Shown here: one piece after another, positions 17,367 through 25,774 of the stretch | Layout: every line of letters begins with the position of its first letter | Position numbering within the stretch: position 1 is the stretch's first letter | Source: JANXLS01 sp035308565 | Lineage (GTDB): Bacteria; Planctomycetota; SZUA-567; H5-PLA8 | NCBI GenBank assembly: GCA_035308565.1 | Contig: DATGGK010000207.1 | Location: forward strand, 25,882 to 89,881 | Length of the DNA: 64,000 nucleotides | Direction of reading: 5' to 3' | Notes under the pieces: model-generated | Databases searched by the model: none | Told to the model about the DNA's origin: nothing | What the model saw: only the letters and a program-made list of their open reading frames with translations | Program-made: the position numbers and the translations under genes

Positions 17367-17714
17367 TCATCCCATTGCAATCAATTTCGCTCTCAATTGC
17401 TGCTCGATCTTTTTCCGCGCGGCAACGATCTCCTCCTCGCGCCCGCGCCAAACGTCCAGCCCTTCGCCGGAATTAATGTACGTCAGCGCCCGTTTTCGAA
17501 TCGCCGAACCAATCACGCCGTGCTCCATCTGCAACGCGGCCAGCGCGTAAAAAATCACCGGTCCCCATTCCGGATCGTTGACCAGATCTGCGTGCGCCTG
17601 CATCGCGCGGTCTCCAGCCACGTAGGCACTGGCGCCGGAAGCGATCGCGGCCTCGAACTCGCGGCGCAGCGTCCGCGCTAAGTCCGTTTCGAAGAGCCCC
17701 ACGCCGTCAACCGC
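17367..17714 (-). CDS. Conserved small protein of unknown function
   Basis: A 115-residue, mostly helical protein beginning MAVDGVGLFETDL. ATG 17714 is chosen because GAGGA lies 8 nt upstream; an in-frame ATG at 17789 is less likely. No membrane segment or known motif is visible; the C-terminus is a charged helix (EEEIVAARKKIEQQLRAK). The function is unknown. Confidence 0.5.
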   Translation of the reverse strand, partial: AVDGVGLFETDLARTLRREFEAAIASGASAYVAGDRAMQAHADLVNDPEWGPVIFYALAALQMEHGVIGSAIRKRALTYINSGEGLDVWRGREEEIVAARKKIEQQLRAKLIAMG

Positions 17715-18005
17715 CATTCGCACATTCCTCACATTGTGACCGAAGTGCCCATCAATCTGTACTTTACGAAAAAGGATGCGTGTCGGCAAGCAGTGGAACT
17801 TTGCAGCGCGTAATCTAAATTGGTTGCATAAATGCTGCGGATTTCGTAAGATGTTTAGCTCATCATTCGAGTTTTCAGGTTACGTTTTGACCGTATAAAG
17901 GTGTAACGATTTAACACCGGAACCGTCGGCTGCGTTTTGCAAAGTAGCCGCGCAATAAGCGCTTGGGGCCATTCGAGTGGGTTGTTTTGCCGCTCAGAAA
18001 CGATC

Positions 18006-21000
18006 GTGTCCACACTGTTATCTCATCCCCCAGCGCGCCCCTTGTTGAGCGCCGTTGCGATTCTGGCCATAATCCTCCTTTTCGCTCACGGTTGCTCCGT
18101 AGACAACGATAAACGCTCTGTCAACGCAGCCACAGTCAAACGCAGCGCCGCGCAAAAACCCGCCCAGTCGCCGCCCGTCGCTTCCGCGCCCAAAACGCCC
18201 AGCGCGCCCGGCAAGCCCATCATCATCGACGAGCCGGACGAACTGCTGGTCGAAATCGTCCCCGTCCCTGCCGCCGAAAAGAAAAGCACCAAACCTAAAG
18301 CGTCCAAAATTCCCGAGCGCGTCCTGCCGGCCTATTACCTCGATAAAGATAACGACGAACGCACGCGCCTGACTTATGTCGCCGAAGGCGGCGCCAAAAA
18401 CGGCCAATACCTCGCCGCAACAGGCCCGCTGAAATTGGATTCGTACGAAATCGCCGCGGGCACCAAAGTCAGCGGCTCAGTAACGCTCGACGCCAACGGC
18501 GACCGCCTCGTGCTGTTGTGGATCGACGAAGCCAACCGCGTGATCGCAGCACTGGATTTGCCTGCGGCCGCACCGACGTTTTCCTTCGATATGCCCGCCG
18601 GCGCGTTCGGTCACAAGCACAAGTTGGTGCTGGTCCGCGTGCCTAAAAAAGGCGAGGCCAAAGTCGAAGCCGTCGAACCCTTCCGCGTGACTGAATCGCC
18701 TAATTGGGACGACTATTGCGTGCTCAGCACCGACGATTCCGCGCGCAAGATTTTTCCCACGCGTGCGGTGCGGCTTGAGTTGGCGCTGCAGCGCAGTGAG
18801 AACCCGCTGTATTTGCCCGAATTCGAAATGACCTCGCGCAAATACGCCAAGACGCGTGACCCGAAAGAGTTTCTGCGCAAACCGCCGCTCTTCGATGAAC
18901 AAGCGATCCAGAACGCAACCGTGAGCATGGCCAAAAACATCGCAGCGCGCACCAGCGGGCTGAGCATCTGGTCATTGGGCGACGGCGCGGATTTGTCGAA
19001 CCAATCGGCTCCGTTCGATTACGACACCTCGCCGGTGACGCTGGACGTCTACCGGCTCTGGCTGCAAGACCGTTACACGGCGCTCAAAGCCCTCAACACG
19101 GAATGCAAGACCACGTTCAAAGAATGGAGCGAAGTCTTTCCGCAATCGACGGACAGCATCAAAGCGCGCACGAATCCGGCCTATTCCGCGCGCATGACCG
19201 TGTTGAAAAGCGGCGATCCCGAAGGCAAGCTCGAACGCCGCGGCGACGACGTGGTCTTCACGCTGCAGCCGAAGGATTTTCACAAACTCGAGAACGAAAA
19301 TTTCACCGCGTGGGCCGATTTCCGCGCCTTCAACGACTACGCCTTCTCGCGCCTGCTGCGCGAATTCCGCAAGCAAGCCGGCAAGATCGACGCGCGCGTT
19401 CAAACCGGCGTGCTCAACATTCAGCCGCCGTCGGCGTGGGGCGGCTGGGAGTACATGAATTTCGGAAAGTCCGTCGATTGGGCCGAGGAACACCGCAGTT
19501 TCGTCAGCCGCGAATTGCTGCGCAGCTTTGCGCCGAACGTGCACCTGCTCACCGCCAGCGGCGACCAAAGCGCCGCCGCCGTTCACCGCCTCTGGGACCG
19601 CTGGCTGCGCGGCGACATCGGCTGCGTGCTCCCGCCCGCCGGCGACCCCGCGCAGCCGCCGCTCAACGATATTCGCGAGCTGGCTAACGGCCTGACGCTG
19701 CTGCGCAATCAAGCCCGCGCACACGTCGATCCGATCGCGATTTATTATTCGCCGCGTTCCACCTACCTGCATTGGATGTTCGACAGCGAAGCCGACGGTT
19801 CGACCTGGCTCAACCGCGACGGCCGCGCCGACGCCGCCCACGGCACCACGCATTTGCAACTCAAATCGTGGCTGCTGTTGCTCGAAGATTTGGGCTACGC
19901 GCCGTATTTTATTACACCCGACGATCTGGTCTCCGGCGACGCGCATTTTCCGCAGATGAAAGTGCTGATCCTGCCCAAGCTCCTTTCGCTGAGCAAAAGC
20001 GAAGCGGAAGCGATGCGCCGCTTCGTCAAATCCGGCGGCTGGGTCATCGCCGACGGTGAATGCGGCACCTTCGATGGCCTCGGCAAACGCCGCGACGCGC
20101 CCGGCCCCGAAGGCAAGCAGCCCGGAATGCTCGACAACGATTTCGGCATCGCGCGCAAAAATTTCATCACGCAGGAAATCGACGGCAAATTCACCGGCGA
20201 TCCCGCCGCGTCGCGCCTGGTCATGTACAACCGCGCGGGCAAAGCGATTGGCGCTGAATCGCCGGAACTGCGCGTGCTGGAACCCGGCGTCACCGCCGCC
20301 GGCGCGTTGGCGCATGCCTCAACCTCAAGCAACGGCAAAGCTTTTTTCAGCAAAATGCTCGGCGCGGGGCGCTTCTTTTATTTGAATCTCTGCCTGCAGG
20401 ATTACGTGCGCCTGCGCGCCGAACAGACCGCGCCTGGATTCAAATACAATGGCATGACCGAAAAAGAATACGCCGAAAAATACGGCACGCCGACCGGTGG
20501 CGAAGCGCTGCGCCTGGCCATCTCCGATATGCTCGACGAATCCGTCGGCGAAAATCCGCTGCGCGTCAAGCGCGACAGCGGCCTTCCCGCGCGCGGGCTG
20601 AAGCGCATGCGCTTCGATCTCGGCAACAACGCCGCGTTTTTCGCCATCATGCCGCTGGCCGACGCCGGCGGCGATGAACTCAAGCCCGAACTCAAAGGCG
20701 CGCCGCTGACCGAAAGCCTGACCATCACCGCCGGCGACAGCAACGCGTACGCCTGGTACGACATGCGCAAAGGCGAATTCCTTGGCGGCAGCGCCGCCGC
20801 GACCGTCAAACTCGAACCCAACCGCCCCGCGCTGCTCGCCGCGCTGCCCTATAAAGCCGAGAAGCTCACGCTGAGTGTGCGTCGCCTCGAACCGGGCAAC
20901 ATTTTCAAAGTCAACGCGGAACTGACGGTCGCGGGTGGAACGCCAGCGCGCCACGTGTTTCACGTCGAAGTCACCGACGCGCTCGGCGGCGTGTTGCCAT

Positions 21001-21185
21001 ATTATTCAGCGAACGTCATCGCCGAAAACGGCGCCTGCACACACACCATCGCGCTGGCGATCAACGATCCGGCGGGCGCGTACCACGTCAAAGTCCGGGA
21101 CGTCCTCACCGGCAAAAGCGCCGAAGGCGATTTGGTCAAAGAGGTCGTGGATTTTGACAAGCTGAAATACGACGCGGCGAAGTGA
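18006..21185 (+). CDS. Large lipoprotein with GH42-like beta-galactosidase fold
   Basis: About 1059 residues. The GTG at 18006 is preferred because it directly begins a lipoprotein signal (LLSAVAILAIILLFAHGC, lipobox AHGC); a TTG at 17937 is also open. A Pro/Ala/Lys-rich linker follows. The catalytic-like region has GH42 hallmarks: YRLWLQDRYTALKALNTECK, WADFRAFNDYAFSRLLREF and YYSPRSTYLHWMF. A Rossmann-like trimerisation domain (EDLGYAPYFITPDDL, VLILPKLLSLSKSEAEAMRRFV) follows and C-terminal beta domains end the protein. It is probably surface-anchored and acts on galactose-containing polysaccharide. Catalytic glutamates were not assigned with certainty. Confidence 0.65.
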   Translation: MSTLLSHPPARPLLSAVAILAIILLFAHGCSVDNDKRSVNAATVKRSAAQKPAQSPPVASAPKTPSAPGKPIIIDEPDELLVEIVPVPAAEKKSTKPKASKIPERVLPAYYLDKDNDERTRLTYVAEGGAKNGQYLAATGPLKLDSYEIAAGTKVSGSVTLDANGDRLVLLWIDEANRVIAALDLPAAAPTFSFDMPAGAFGHKHKLVLVRVPKKGEAKVEAVEPFRVTESPNWDDYCVLSTDDSARKIFPTRAVRLELALQRSENPLYLPEFEMTSRKYAKTRDPKEFLRKPPLFDEQAIQNATVSMAKNIAARTSGLSIWSLGDGADLSNQSAPFDYDTSPVTLDVYRLWLQDRYTALKALNTECKTTFKEWSEVFPQSTDSIKARTNPAYSARMTVLKSGDPEGKLERRGDDVVFTLQPKDFHKLENENFTAWADFRAFNDYAFSRLLREFRKQAGKIDARVQTGVLNIQPPSAWGGWEYMNFGKSVDWAEEHRSFVSRELLRSFAPNVHLLTASGDQSAAAVHRLWDRWLRGDIGCVLPPAGDPAQPPLNDIRELANGLTLLRNQARAHVDPIAIYYSPRSTYLHWMFDSEADGSTWLNRDGRADAAHGTTHLQLKSWLLLLEDLGYAPYFITPDDLVSGDAHFPQMKVLILPKLLSLSKSEAEAMRRFVKSGGWVIADGECGTFDGLGKRRDAPGPEGKQPGMLDNDFGIARKNFITQEIDGKFTGDPAASRLVMYNRAGKAIGAESPELRVLEPGVTAAGALAHASTSSNGKAFFSKMLGAGRFFYLNLCLQDYVRLRAEQTAPGFKYNGMTEKEYAEKYGTPTGGEALRLAISDMLDESVGENPLRVKRDSGLPARGLKRMRFDLGNNAAFFAIMPLADAGGDELKPELKGAPLTESLTITAGDSNAYAWYDMRKGEFLGGSAAATVKLEPNRPALLAALPYKAEKLTLSVRRLEPGNIFKVNAELTVAGGTPARHVFHVEVTDALGGVLPYYSANVIAENGACTHTIALAINDPAGAYHVKVRDVLTGKSAEGDLVKEVVDFDKLKYDAAK

Positions 21186-21208
21186 CGCTACTATTCAGCG
21201 GGCGAAAT

Positions 21209-21309
21209 TCATCGCAGATGAACGCTGATGCGCGCGGATGAACGCGGGTTGCTTTGAATGAAATTTATCTGCGCCATTCGCGTTTCCCGCGTTATCCGCA
21301 TTGAATTTT
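21209..21309. repeat. GCAGATGAACGC-type word repeat
   Basis: Between the GH42-like and cytochrome genes lie CGCAGATGAACGCTGATG and CGCGGATGAACGCG, followed by inverse-like words (TTTATCTGCGCCATTCGCG, CGCGTTATCCGCATTG). It is another low-complexity intergenic family. Confidence 0.5.
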
Positions 21310-21348
21310 GCCCCACGCTTCGCACTTGTCCGGGGTAATTAAAACACT

Positions 21349-24075
21349 ATGAGGCCTGTGCTGAAAACGTCGTCTAAATATGCGCTCTTTTGCGGCCACT
21401 TACTGGCATGCGCGGCTCTGGGAACGGCTGCCGCTCAGGAACGCTCCGGCGAACTCATTTTCAAACAGGAATGCGCCCAATGCCACGGTCCGGCCGGCCA
21501 GGGCACGAAGGACGCTCCGCGCCCGCTGGTCGGCGAAAAATCGCCCGCGCAGCTCGCCAACGTCATCGGTAAAACGATGCCCGACGACGATCCGGGGTCG
21601 CTCCCGGCTGTCGAAAACAAAAAAGTCGCCGCCTACGTTCACGATGCTTTTTATTCGCCCGACGCGCGCGCCCGCGTGAATCCGCCACGCGTGGAACTCT
21701 CGCGGCTGACTGTCCGCCAATACAAAAATTCCGTCGCGGACCTCACCGCCAGTTTCGGCACATCAGCAAAGAGCGACGAGCGGCATGGTCTTCACGGCGA
21801 GTATGTAGACGGCCGTGGCGCGTTCAGCTTTGAAGGTGGCCGCGGCCAGAAAAAACCGCTAATCGACCGCATCGACGCCGAAGTGCGTTTCGATTGGGGC
21901 ACATCCGCGCCCGATGGAACTCCTGCTCCGCCGCCCCCGCCGCCAGAGCCGAAGAAGACCGACGCCGATAAATCCAAGAAAGATGCGCCGAAAGTGGCTG
22001 ACGACAAGAAGGCCGCTGAAAACAAAACCTCCCCACCGCCCGCGGCCGATTCAAAGAAAACAGACAACTCATCCGCTGACGATAAGAACAAAAAGCCCGC
22101 GGACGAGAAGAAACAAGCCGACACCAAATCCACTCCTCCAACTCCCTCTGCGAACTCTGCGCCCCCTGCGGTTGATTCAAAAAAAGCCGACGAAAAGAAA
22201 CCCGCTGACAACAAATCTCCAGCGGCGGCTGATTCGAAGCCGGCTGAGCCTCGAAAATTCAATCCGAAGCAGTTCAGCATCAGTTGGGATGGCTCCGTCT
22301 TCGCGCCCGAAACTGGCAACTACGAATTCATCGTCAAATCCGAACACGCGATTCTGCTGTGGGTCAACGACCTCAACAACAAGCGCCCGCTGATCGACGC
22401 CGCCGTCCGCTCGCTCGATTCGCAGCCGCTGCGCGCATCGATGCTGCTGCTCGGCGGGCGCTCATATTCCATCCGCCTCGAATTCAGCAAAGGCAAGGAA
22501 CTCGATAAAAAGGGCCTCGACGATCCGAAGAAAGAATCGAAGCGCGCCTCGATCGAGCTGCTGTGGAAGACGCCGAACGGAAACGAGGAGGTGATTCCCG
22601 CGCGCTATCTGTCGCCAGTGCGCGCGCCGGAGTCGCTGGTGATCAACACGCCCTTCCCGCCCGACGACCGCAGCTACGGCTGGGAACGCGGCACGTCCGT
22701 CTCAAAAGAATGGAACTCCGCCACGACCGACGCCGCGCTTGAAGCAGCCGCGTATGTCGCCACGCGCCTTCAGGCGCTCGCGGGCGTCGCCGTCGATGCG
22801 CCCGACGCGAAAACAAAACTGCGCGCGTTTGCGCTTTCCTTCGCGGAACGCGCCTTTCGCCGGCCGCTGAGCGACGACGAGAAAAAGCAATTCATTGAAC
22901 GGCAGTTTGAAGCCAGCGCAGGCGGCCCGCCCGCACCACAAATTGCAGGCAAGATGCCTGCACCACAACAGCCGGATTTGGAACTGGCCATCAAACGCGT
23001 CGTATTGCTCGTGTTGAAATCGCCGCGTTTCCTTTATCCCGGCGTGATGAACGACGACGCCTACGCCGCCGCGTCGCGGCTTTCGTTTGCGCTCTGGGAT
23101 TCGCCGCCGGATCAGCCGCTGCTCGATGCCGCCGCCGCGAAGAAACTCTCCACGCGCGAAGAAATCGCCGCTCAAGCCGAACGCATGCTCGCGTCGCCGC
23201 GTGCGCACGCGAAAGTGCGCGAGTTTTTGCTGACGTGGCTGCGCACCGATCGCTTTCCAGAGTTGAGCAAAGACGCGAAACGATTCCCGGGATTCGACGC
23301 GGCGCTTGCCGCCGATCTGCGCACGTCGTTGAGCTTATTTCTCGATGACGTAGTGTGGAGCGACACGTCGGATTTCCGCCAATTGCTGCTCTCCGACGAG
23401 ATGTATTTGAACGGACGGCTGTCGAAATTCTATGGCGCGGAACTGTCAGCCGACGCGCCGTTCATCAAAGTGAAATGGCAGCCCGAAAAGCGCGCCGGCG
23501 TGCTGACGCATCCGTACATGCTCAGTGGACTCGCGTATCCCGCTGAAAGTTCGCCGATTCATCGCGGCGTCTTCGTCGTGCGCGGCCTGCTGGGCCTGAC
23601 GCTCCAGCCGCCGCCCGATGCGGTCGTGCCGCTCGCGCCTGATTTGCATCCGAATTTGACCACGCGCGAACGCGTGATGCTGCAAACCAAACCGCAGGCG
23701 TGCGTCCAATGCCATGCATTGATCAACCCGTTGGGATTTGCGCTCGAAAATTTCGATGCAACGGGCCGGTTCCGCGAGGAAGAGAAAGGGAAGCCCATTG
23801 ACGTGAGCGGCCAATTCGAAACGCAGGCCGGTGAGATGGCCGCTTTCAACGGCGCGAAACAGCTCGCTGCACTGTTGGCGCGCGACGAACAAGTTCAGGG
23901 CGCGTTTACGCAGCAGCTTTTCCAGCACATGCTCAAACAGCCGGTGCGCGCGTATGGCTTGACAATGCCGAAAGAATTGCAGCAAAGCTTCGTAAAATCG
24001 GGGTACAATGTACGCAAGTTGATTGTGGAAATTGCTACAATCGCCACGCAAGGCGCGAAAAACAGCAAGGAATGA
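21349..24075 (+). CDS. Secreted cytochrome c / PA14 / DUF1592-DUF1588-DUF1585 protein
   Basis: A 908-residue exported protein of the planctomycete-type cytochrome family. Order of domains: signal peptide, cytochrome c with CAQCH (residues 41-45), Lys/Ala/Pro-rich linker (about 195-300), PA14-like beta domain (FSISWDGSVFAPETGNYEF), DUF1592 (FAERAFRRPLSDDEKKQF), DUF1588 with a second haem motif CVQCH (about 785) and DUF1585 (QLFQHMLKQPVRAYG). It is usually paired with a DUF1552 protein, as here. The redox role of such pairs is not established; extracellular electron transfer or polysaccharide oxidation is suspected. A small palindromic repeat is inserted in frame around residue 533. Confidence 0.85.
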   Translation: MRPVLKTSSKYALFCGHLLACAALGTAAAQERSGELIFKQECAQCHGPAGQGTKDAPRPLVGEKSPAQLANVIGKTMPDDDPGSLPAVENKKVAAYVHDAFYSPDARARVNPPRVELSRLTVRQYKNSVADLTASFGTSAKSDERHGLHGEYVDGRGAFSFEGGRGQKKPLIDRIDAEVRFDWGTSAPDGTPAPPPPPPEPKKTDADKSKKDAPKVADDKKAAENKTSPPPAADSKKTDNSSADDKNKKPADEKKQADTKSTPPTPSANSAPPAVDSKKADEKKPADNKSPAAADSKPAEPRKFNPKQFSISWDGSVFAPETGNYEFIVKSEHAILLWVNDLNNKRPLIDAAVRSLDSQPLRASMLLLGGRSYSIRLEFSKGKELDKKGLDDPKKESKRASIELLWKTPNGNEEVIPARYLSPVRAPESLVINTPFPPDDRSYGWERGTSVSKEWNSATTDAALEAAAYVATRLQALAGVAVDAPDAKTKLRAFALSFAERAFRRPLSDDEKKQFIERQFEASAGGPPAPQIAGKMPAPQQPDLELAIKRVVLLVLKSPRFLYPGVMNDDAYAAASRLSFALWDSPPDQPLLDAAAAKKLSTREEIAAQAERMLASPRAHAKVREFLLTWLRTDRFPELSKDAKRFPGFDAALAADLRTSLSLFLDDVVWSDTSDFRQLLLSDEMYLNGRLSKFYGAELSADAPFIKVKWQPEKRAGVLTHPYMLSGLAYPAESSPIHRGVFVVRGLLGLTLQPPPDAVVPLAPDLHPNLTTRERVMLQTKPQACVQCHALINPLGFALENFDATGRFREEEKGKPIDVSGQFETQAGEMAAFNGAKQLAALLARDEQVQGAFTQQLFQHMLKQPVRAYGLTMPKELQQSFVKSGYNVRKLIVEIATIATQGAKNSKE
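22933..22968. repeat. GCAGGCAAGATGCCTGC palindrome inside the DUF1592 gene
   Basis: A 17-bp palindrome (22945-22961) is bracketed by direct copies of GCACCACAA (22933 and 22960). It is translated in frame as PAPQIAGKMPAPQ between the DUF1592 motif and the next helix. A related copy with GCCTGCACCAC lies at 58833. I interpret it as an inserted dispersed element. Confidence 0.6.
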
Positions 24076-24078
24076 GTG

Positions 24079-24375
24079 ATGACGGATAAGCTGGCGCGAA
24101 AGTCGGCCGCCCATGCTTGGAAGGCACAGCAGCGTGTTCATGCGAGGGAAAAGCTTCCGCTGGCTGCCGAGCGATTGAAGGCGTTATTCGACGCGCTCGA
24201 CATCGAATTGCCAAAGCGAGGATGCGATCATACTTTGCGATTTGTTCAAGAATGGTGCCGTCGAACTGATGCTGATTTCGCGCCGTTGTGTGCTTGGTTG
24301 AACGACAACGGCGGTTTTTGTGATTGTGAAGTGCTCGCAAATTGCGAAGAGGTGTTCGCGGAAGCAATGCGTTGA
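24079..24375 (+). CDS. DUF2695 protein
   Basis: A 98-residue soluble protein. GCDHTLRFVQEWC and the C-terminal WLNDNGGFCDCEVLANCEE match the DUF2695 family, whose cysteines and histidine suggest metal binding. ATG 24079 has AAGGA 7 nt upstream; a GTG at 24076 abutting the previous stop is the alternative. It sits between the DUF1592 and DUF1552 genes, which are normally adjacent, with 3 nt before it and 26 nt after, so all three are likely one transcript. The function is unknown. Confidence 0.8.
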   Translation: MTDKLARKSAAHAWKAQQRVHAREKLPLAAERLKALFDALDIELPKRGCDHTLRFVQEWCRRTDADFAPLCAWLNDNGGFCDCEVLANCEEVFAEAMR

Positions 24376-24401
24376 GTGCAGTTAATGTTTAGGAGCAAAC
24401 C

Positions 24402-25709
24402 ATGACTCGAACCCGCCGCGAATTCATCCGCCGCCTTGGCATCGGCGCCGCTGCCGTGCCGTTCGTGCTGAATTTGCCCAGCCTCGCGCACGCCGACCCG
24501 CAGCGGCGCAAGCAGCGCGTGATCTTCATGTTCAGCCCGAACGGGACGGTCCCGAAGAATTTCTGGCCCGATGAAATAGGCGCGGATTTCAAACTTAAAG
24601 AAATCCTCGCACCGCTGGAACCGTTCAAGGACAAGACGCTGCTGCTCAAAGGCGTGTGCGACCGCGTGCGCGGCGATGGCGACGGGCACATGCGCGGGAT
24701 GAGCTGTCTGCTGACGGGCATCGAATTGTTTCCAGGCAACATTCAAGGCGGATCGGACACGCCGGCCGGCTGGGCGAAAGGGCCGTCGATCGATCAGGAG
24801 TTGAAGAATTTTCTGCAGAACGATCCGGCCACGCGCACGCGCTTCGGCTCGCTGGAATTCGGCGTGATGGTGCCGGAGCGCGCCGACCCGTGGACGCGCT
24901 GGTCGTACGCGGGCGCGAACAAACCCGTCGCGCCGATCGACGATCCGTACCAGATGTTCAACAAACTGTACGGCCGCGCGAAAGACCAGAAGGCGCTCAC
25001 GAGCGTGCTCGACGATCTGACAGACGATTTGAAAAAAATCAGCGCCAACGTCGGCCCGGCCGACCGCAAATTGCTCGATGAACACGCCACGTTCGTGCGC
25101 GAAATGGAAACGGAATTGAAGGAGCAGGCCGCGGCGGCGGGGCATCCGGTTCCCACGGTCGAACCGGGCGTGCGCCGCGACAACGACAACATGCCGCAGA
25201 TCACCAAGGCGCAGATCGACCTGATGGTCAACGCCTTCGCCGCGGATTTTATGCGCGTGGCCTCGCTGCAATTTACGAATTCAGTCGGTGGCGCGCGTAT
25301 GAAATGGCTGGGAGTGAACGAAGGCCATCACGCGCTCTCGCACCAGTCCGGCGACGCGAAAGTCGATGTGGATTTGACCAAGATCAATCATTGGTTCTGC
25401 GAACAGCTTGCATACCTCGCGAAGCGCCTCTCCGAAACGCCGGAACCGGGCGGCGAAGGCACTCTGCTCGACAACACCACGATCGTCTGGGCCAACGAAT
25501 TGGGCGAAGGCAAGTCGCACACGCTCGACAACATTCCGTTCGTGATGATCGGCGGCGGGCTGGGCTTCAAGATGGGCCGCTCGGTGAAGTACGAGAAGGT
25601 GCCGCACAACCGGCTACTGCTCTCGATCGCGCACGCCTTCGGCCACCGCATCTCGAAATTCGGCAACCCGAATTTCTGCGGCGATGGGCCGCTGCCGCAG
25701 TTGACATAG
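24402..25709 (+). CDS. Tat-exported DUF1552 protein
   Basis: A 435-residue protein with a twin-arginine signal (TRTRREFIRRLGIGAAAVPF, cleavage after AHA). The body shows DUF1552 features: VIFMFSPNGTVPKNFWP, GDGHMRGMSCLLTGIEL, PSIDQELKNFLQ and the C-terminal NTTIVWANELGEGKSHTLDN with HNRLLLSIAHAFG. DUF1552 proteins are sulfatase-like in fold and almost always follow a DUF1592 cytochrome; the pair probably forms a periplasmic complex. A ribosome-binding site (AGGAG) lies about 7 nt upstream. Confidence 0.88.
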   Translation: MTRTRREFIRRLGIGAAAVPFVLNLPSLAHADPQRRKQRVIFMFSPNGTVPKNFWPDEIGADFKLKEILAPLEPFKDKTLLLKGVCDRVRGDGDGHMRGMSCLLTGIELFPGNIQGGSDTPAGWAKGPSIDQELKNFLQNDPATRTRFGSLEFGVMVPERADPWTRWSYAGANKPVAPIDDPYQMFNKLYGRAKDQKALTSVLDDLTDDLKKISANVGPADRKLLDEHATFVREMETELKEQAAAAGHPVPTVEPGVRRDNDNMPQITKAQIDLMVNAFAADFMRVASLQFTNSVGGARMKWLGVNEGHHALSHQSGDAKVDVDLTKINHWFCEQLAYLAKRLSETPEPGGEGTLLDNTTIVWANELGEGKSHTLDNIPFVMIGGGLGFKMGRSVKYEKVPHNRLLLSIAHAFGHRISKFGNPNFCGDGPLPQLT

Positions 25710-25716
25710 TTGCTTT

Positions 25717-25774
25717 CATAGTCGCCTTTCGCTCCGCGAAAGCACGTTCTTTCGCGGAGCGAAAGACGACTATG
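25717..25774. repeat. 58-bp palindromic element (TTTCGC...GCGAAAG family), copy 1
   Basis: Long inverted arms CATAGTCGCCTTTCGC and GCGAAAGACGACTATG enclose a second inverted pair (TCCGCGAAAG, CTTTCGCGGA). It fills the gap between two convergent genes. On the minus strand its end supplies the CCATAG that forms the last codon and TAG stop of the transglutaminase-like gene. A second copy lies at 30474. Confidence 0.8.

Noticed and set aside
18972..20315. A 447-codon open frame antisense to the GH42-like gene
   Set aside because: Composition and lack of motifs show a shadow of the real gene in G+C-rich DNA; the sense frame has a signal and family motifs.
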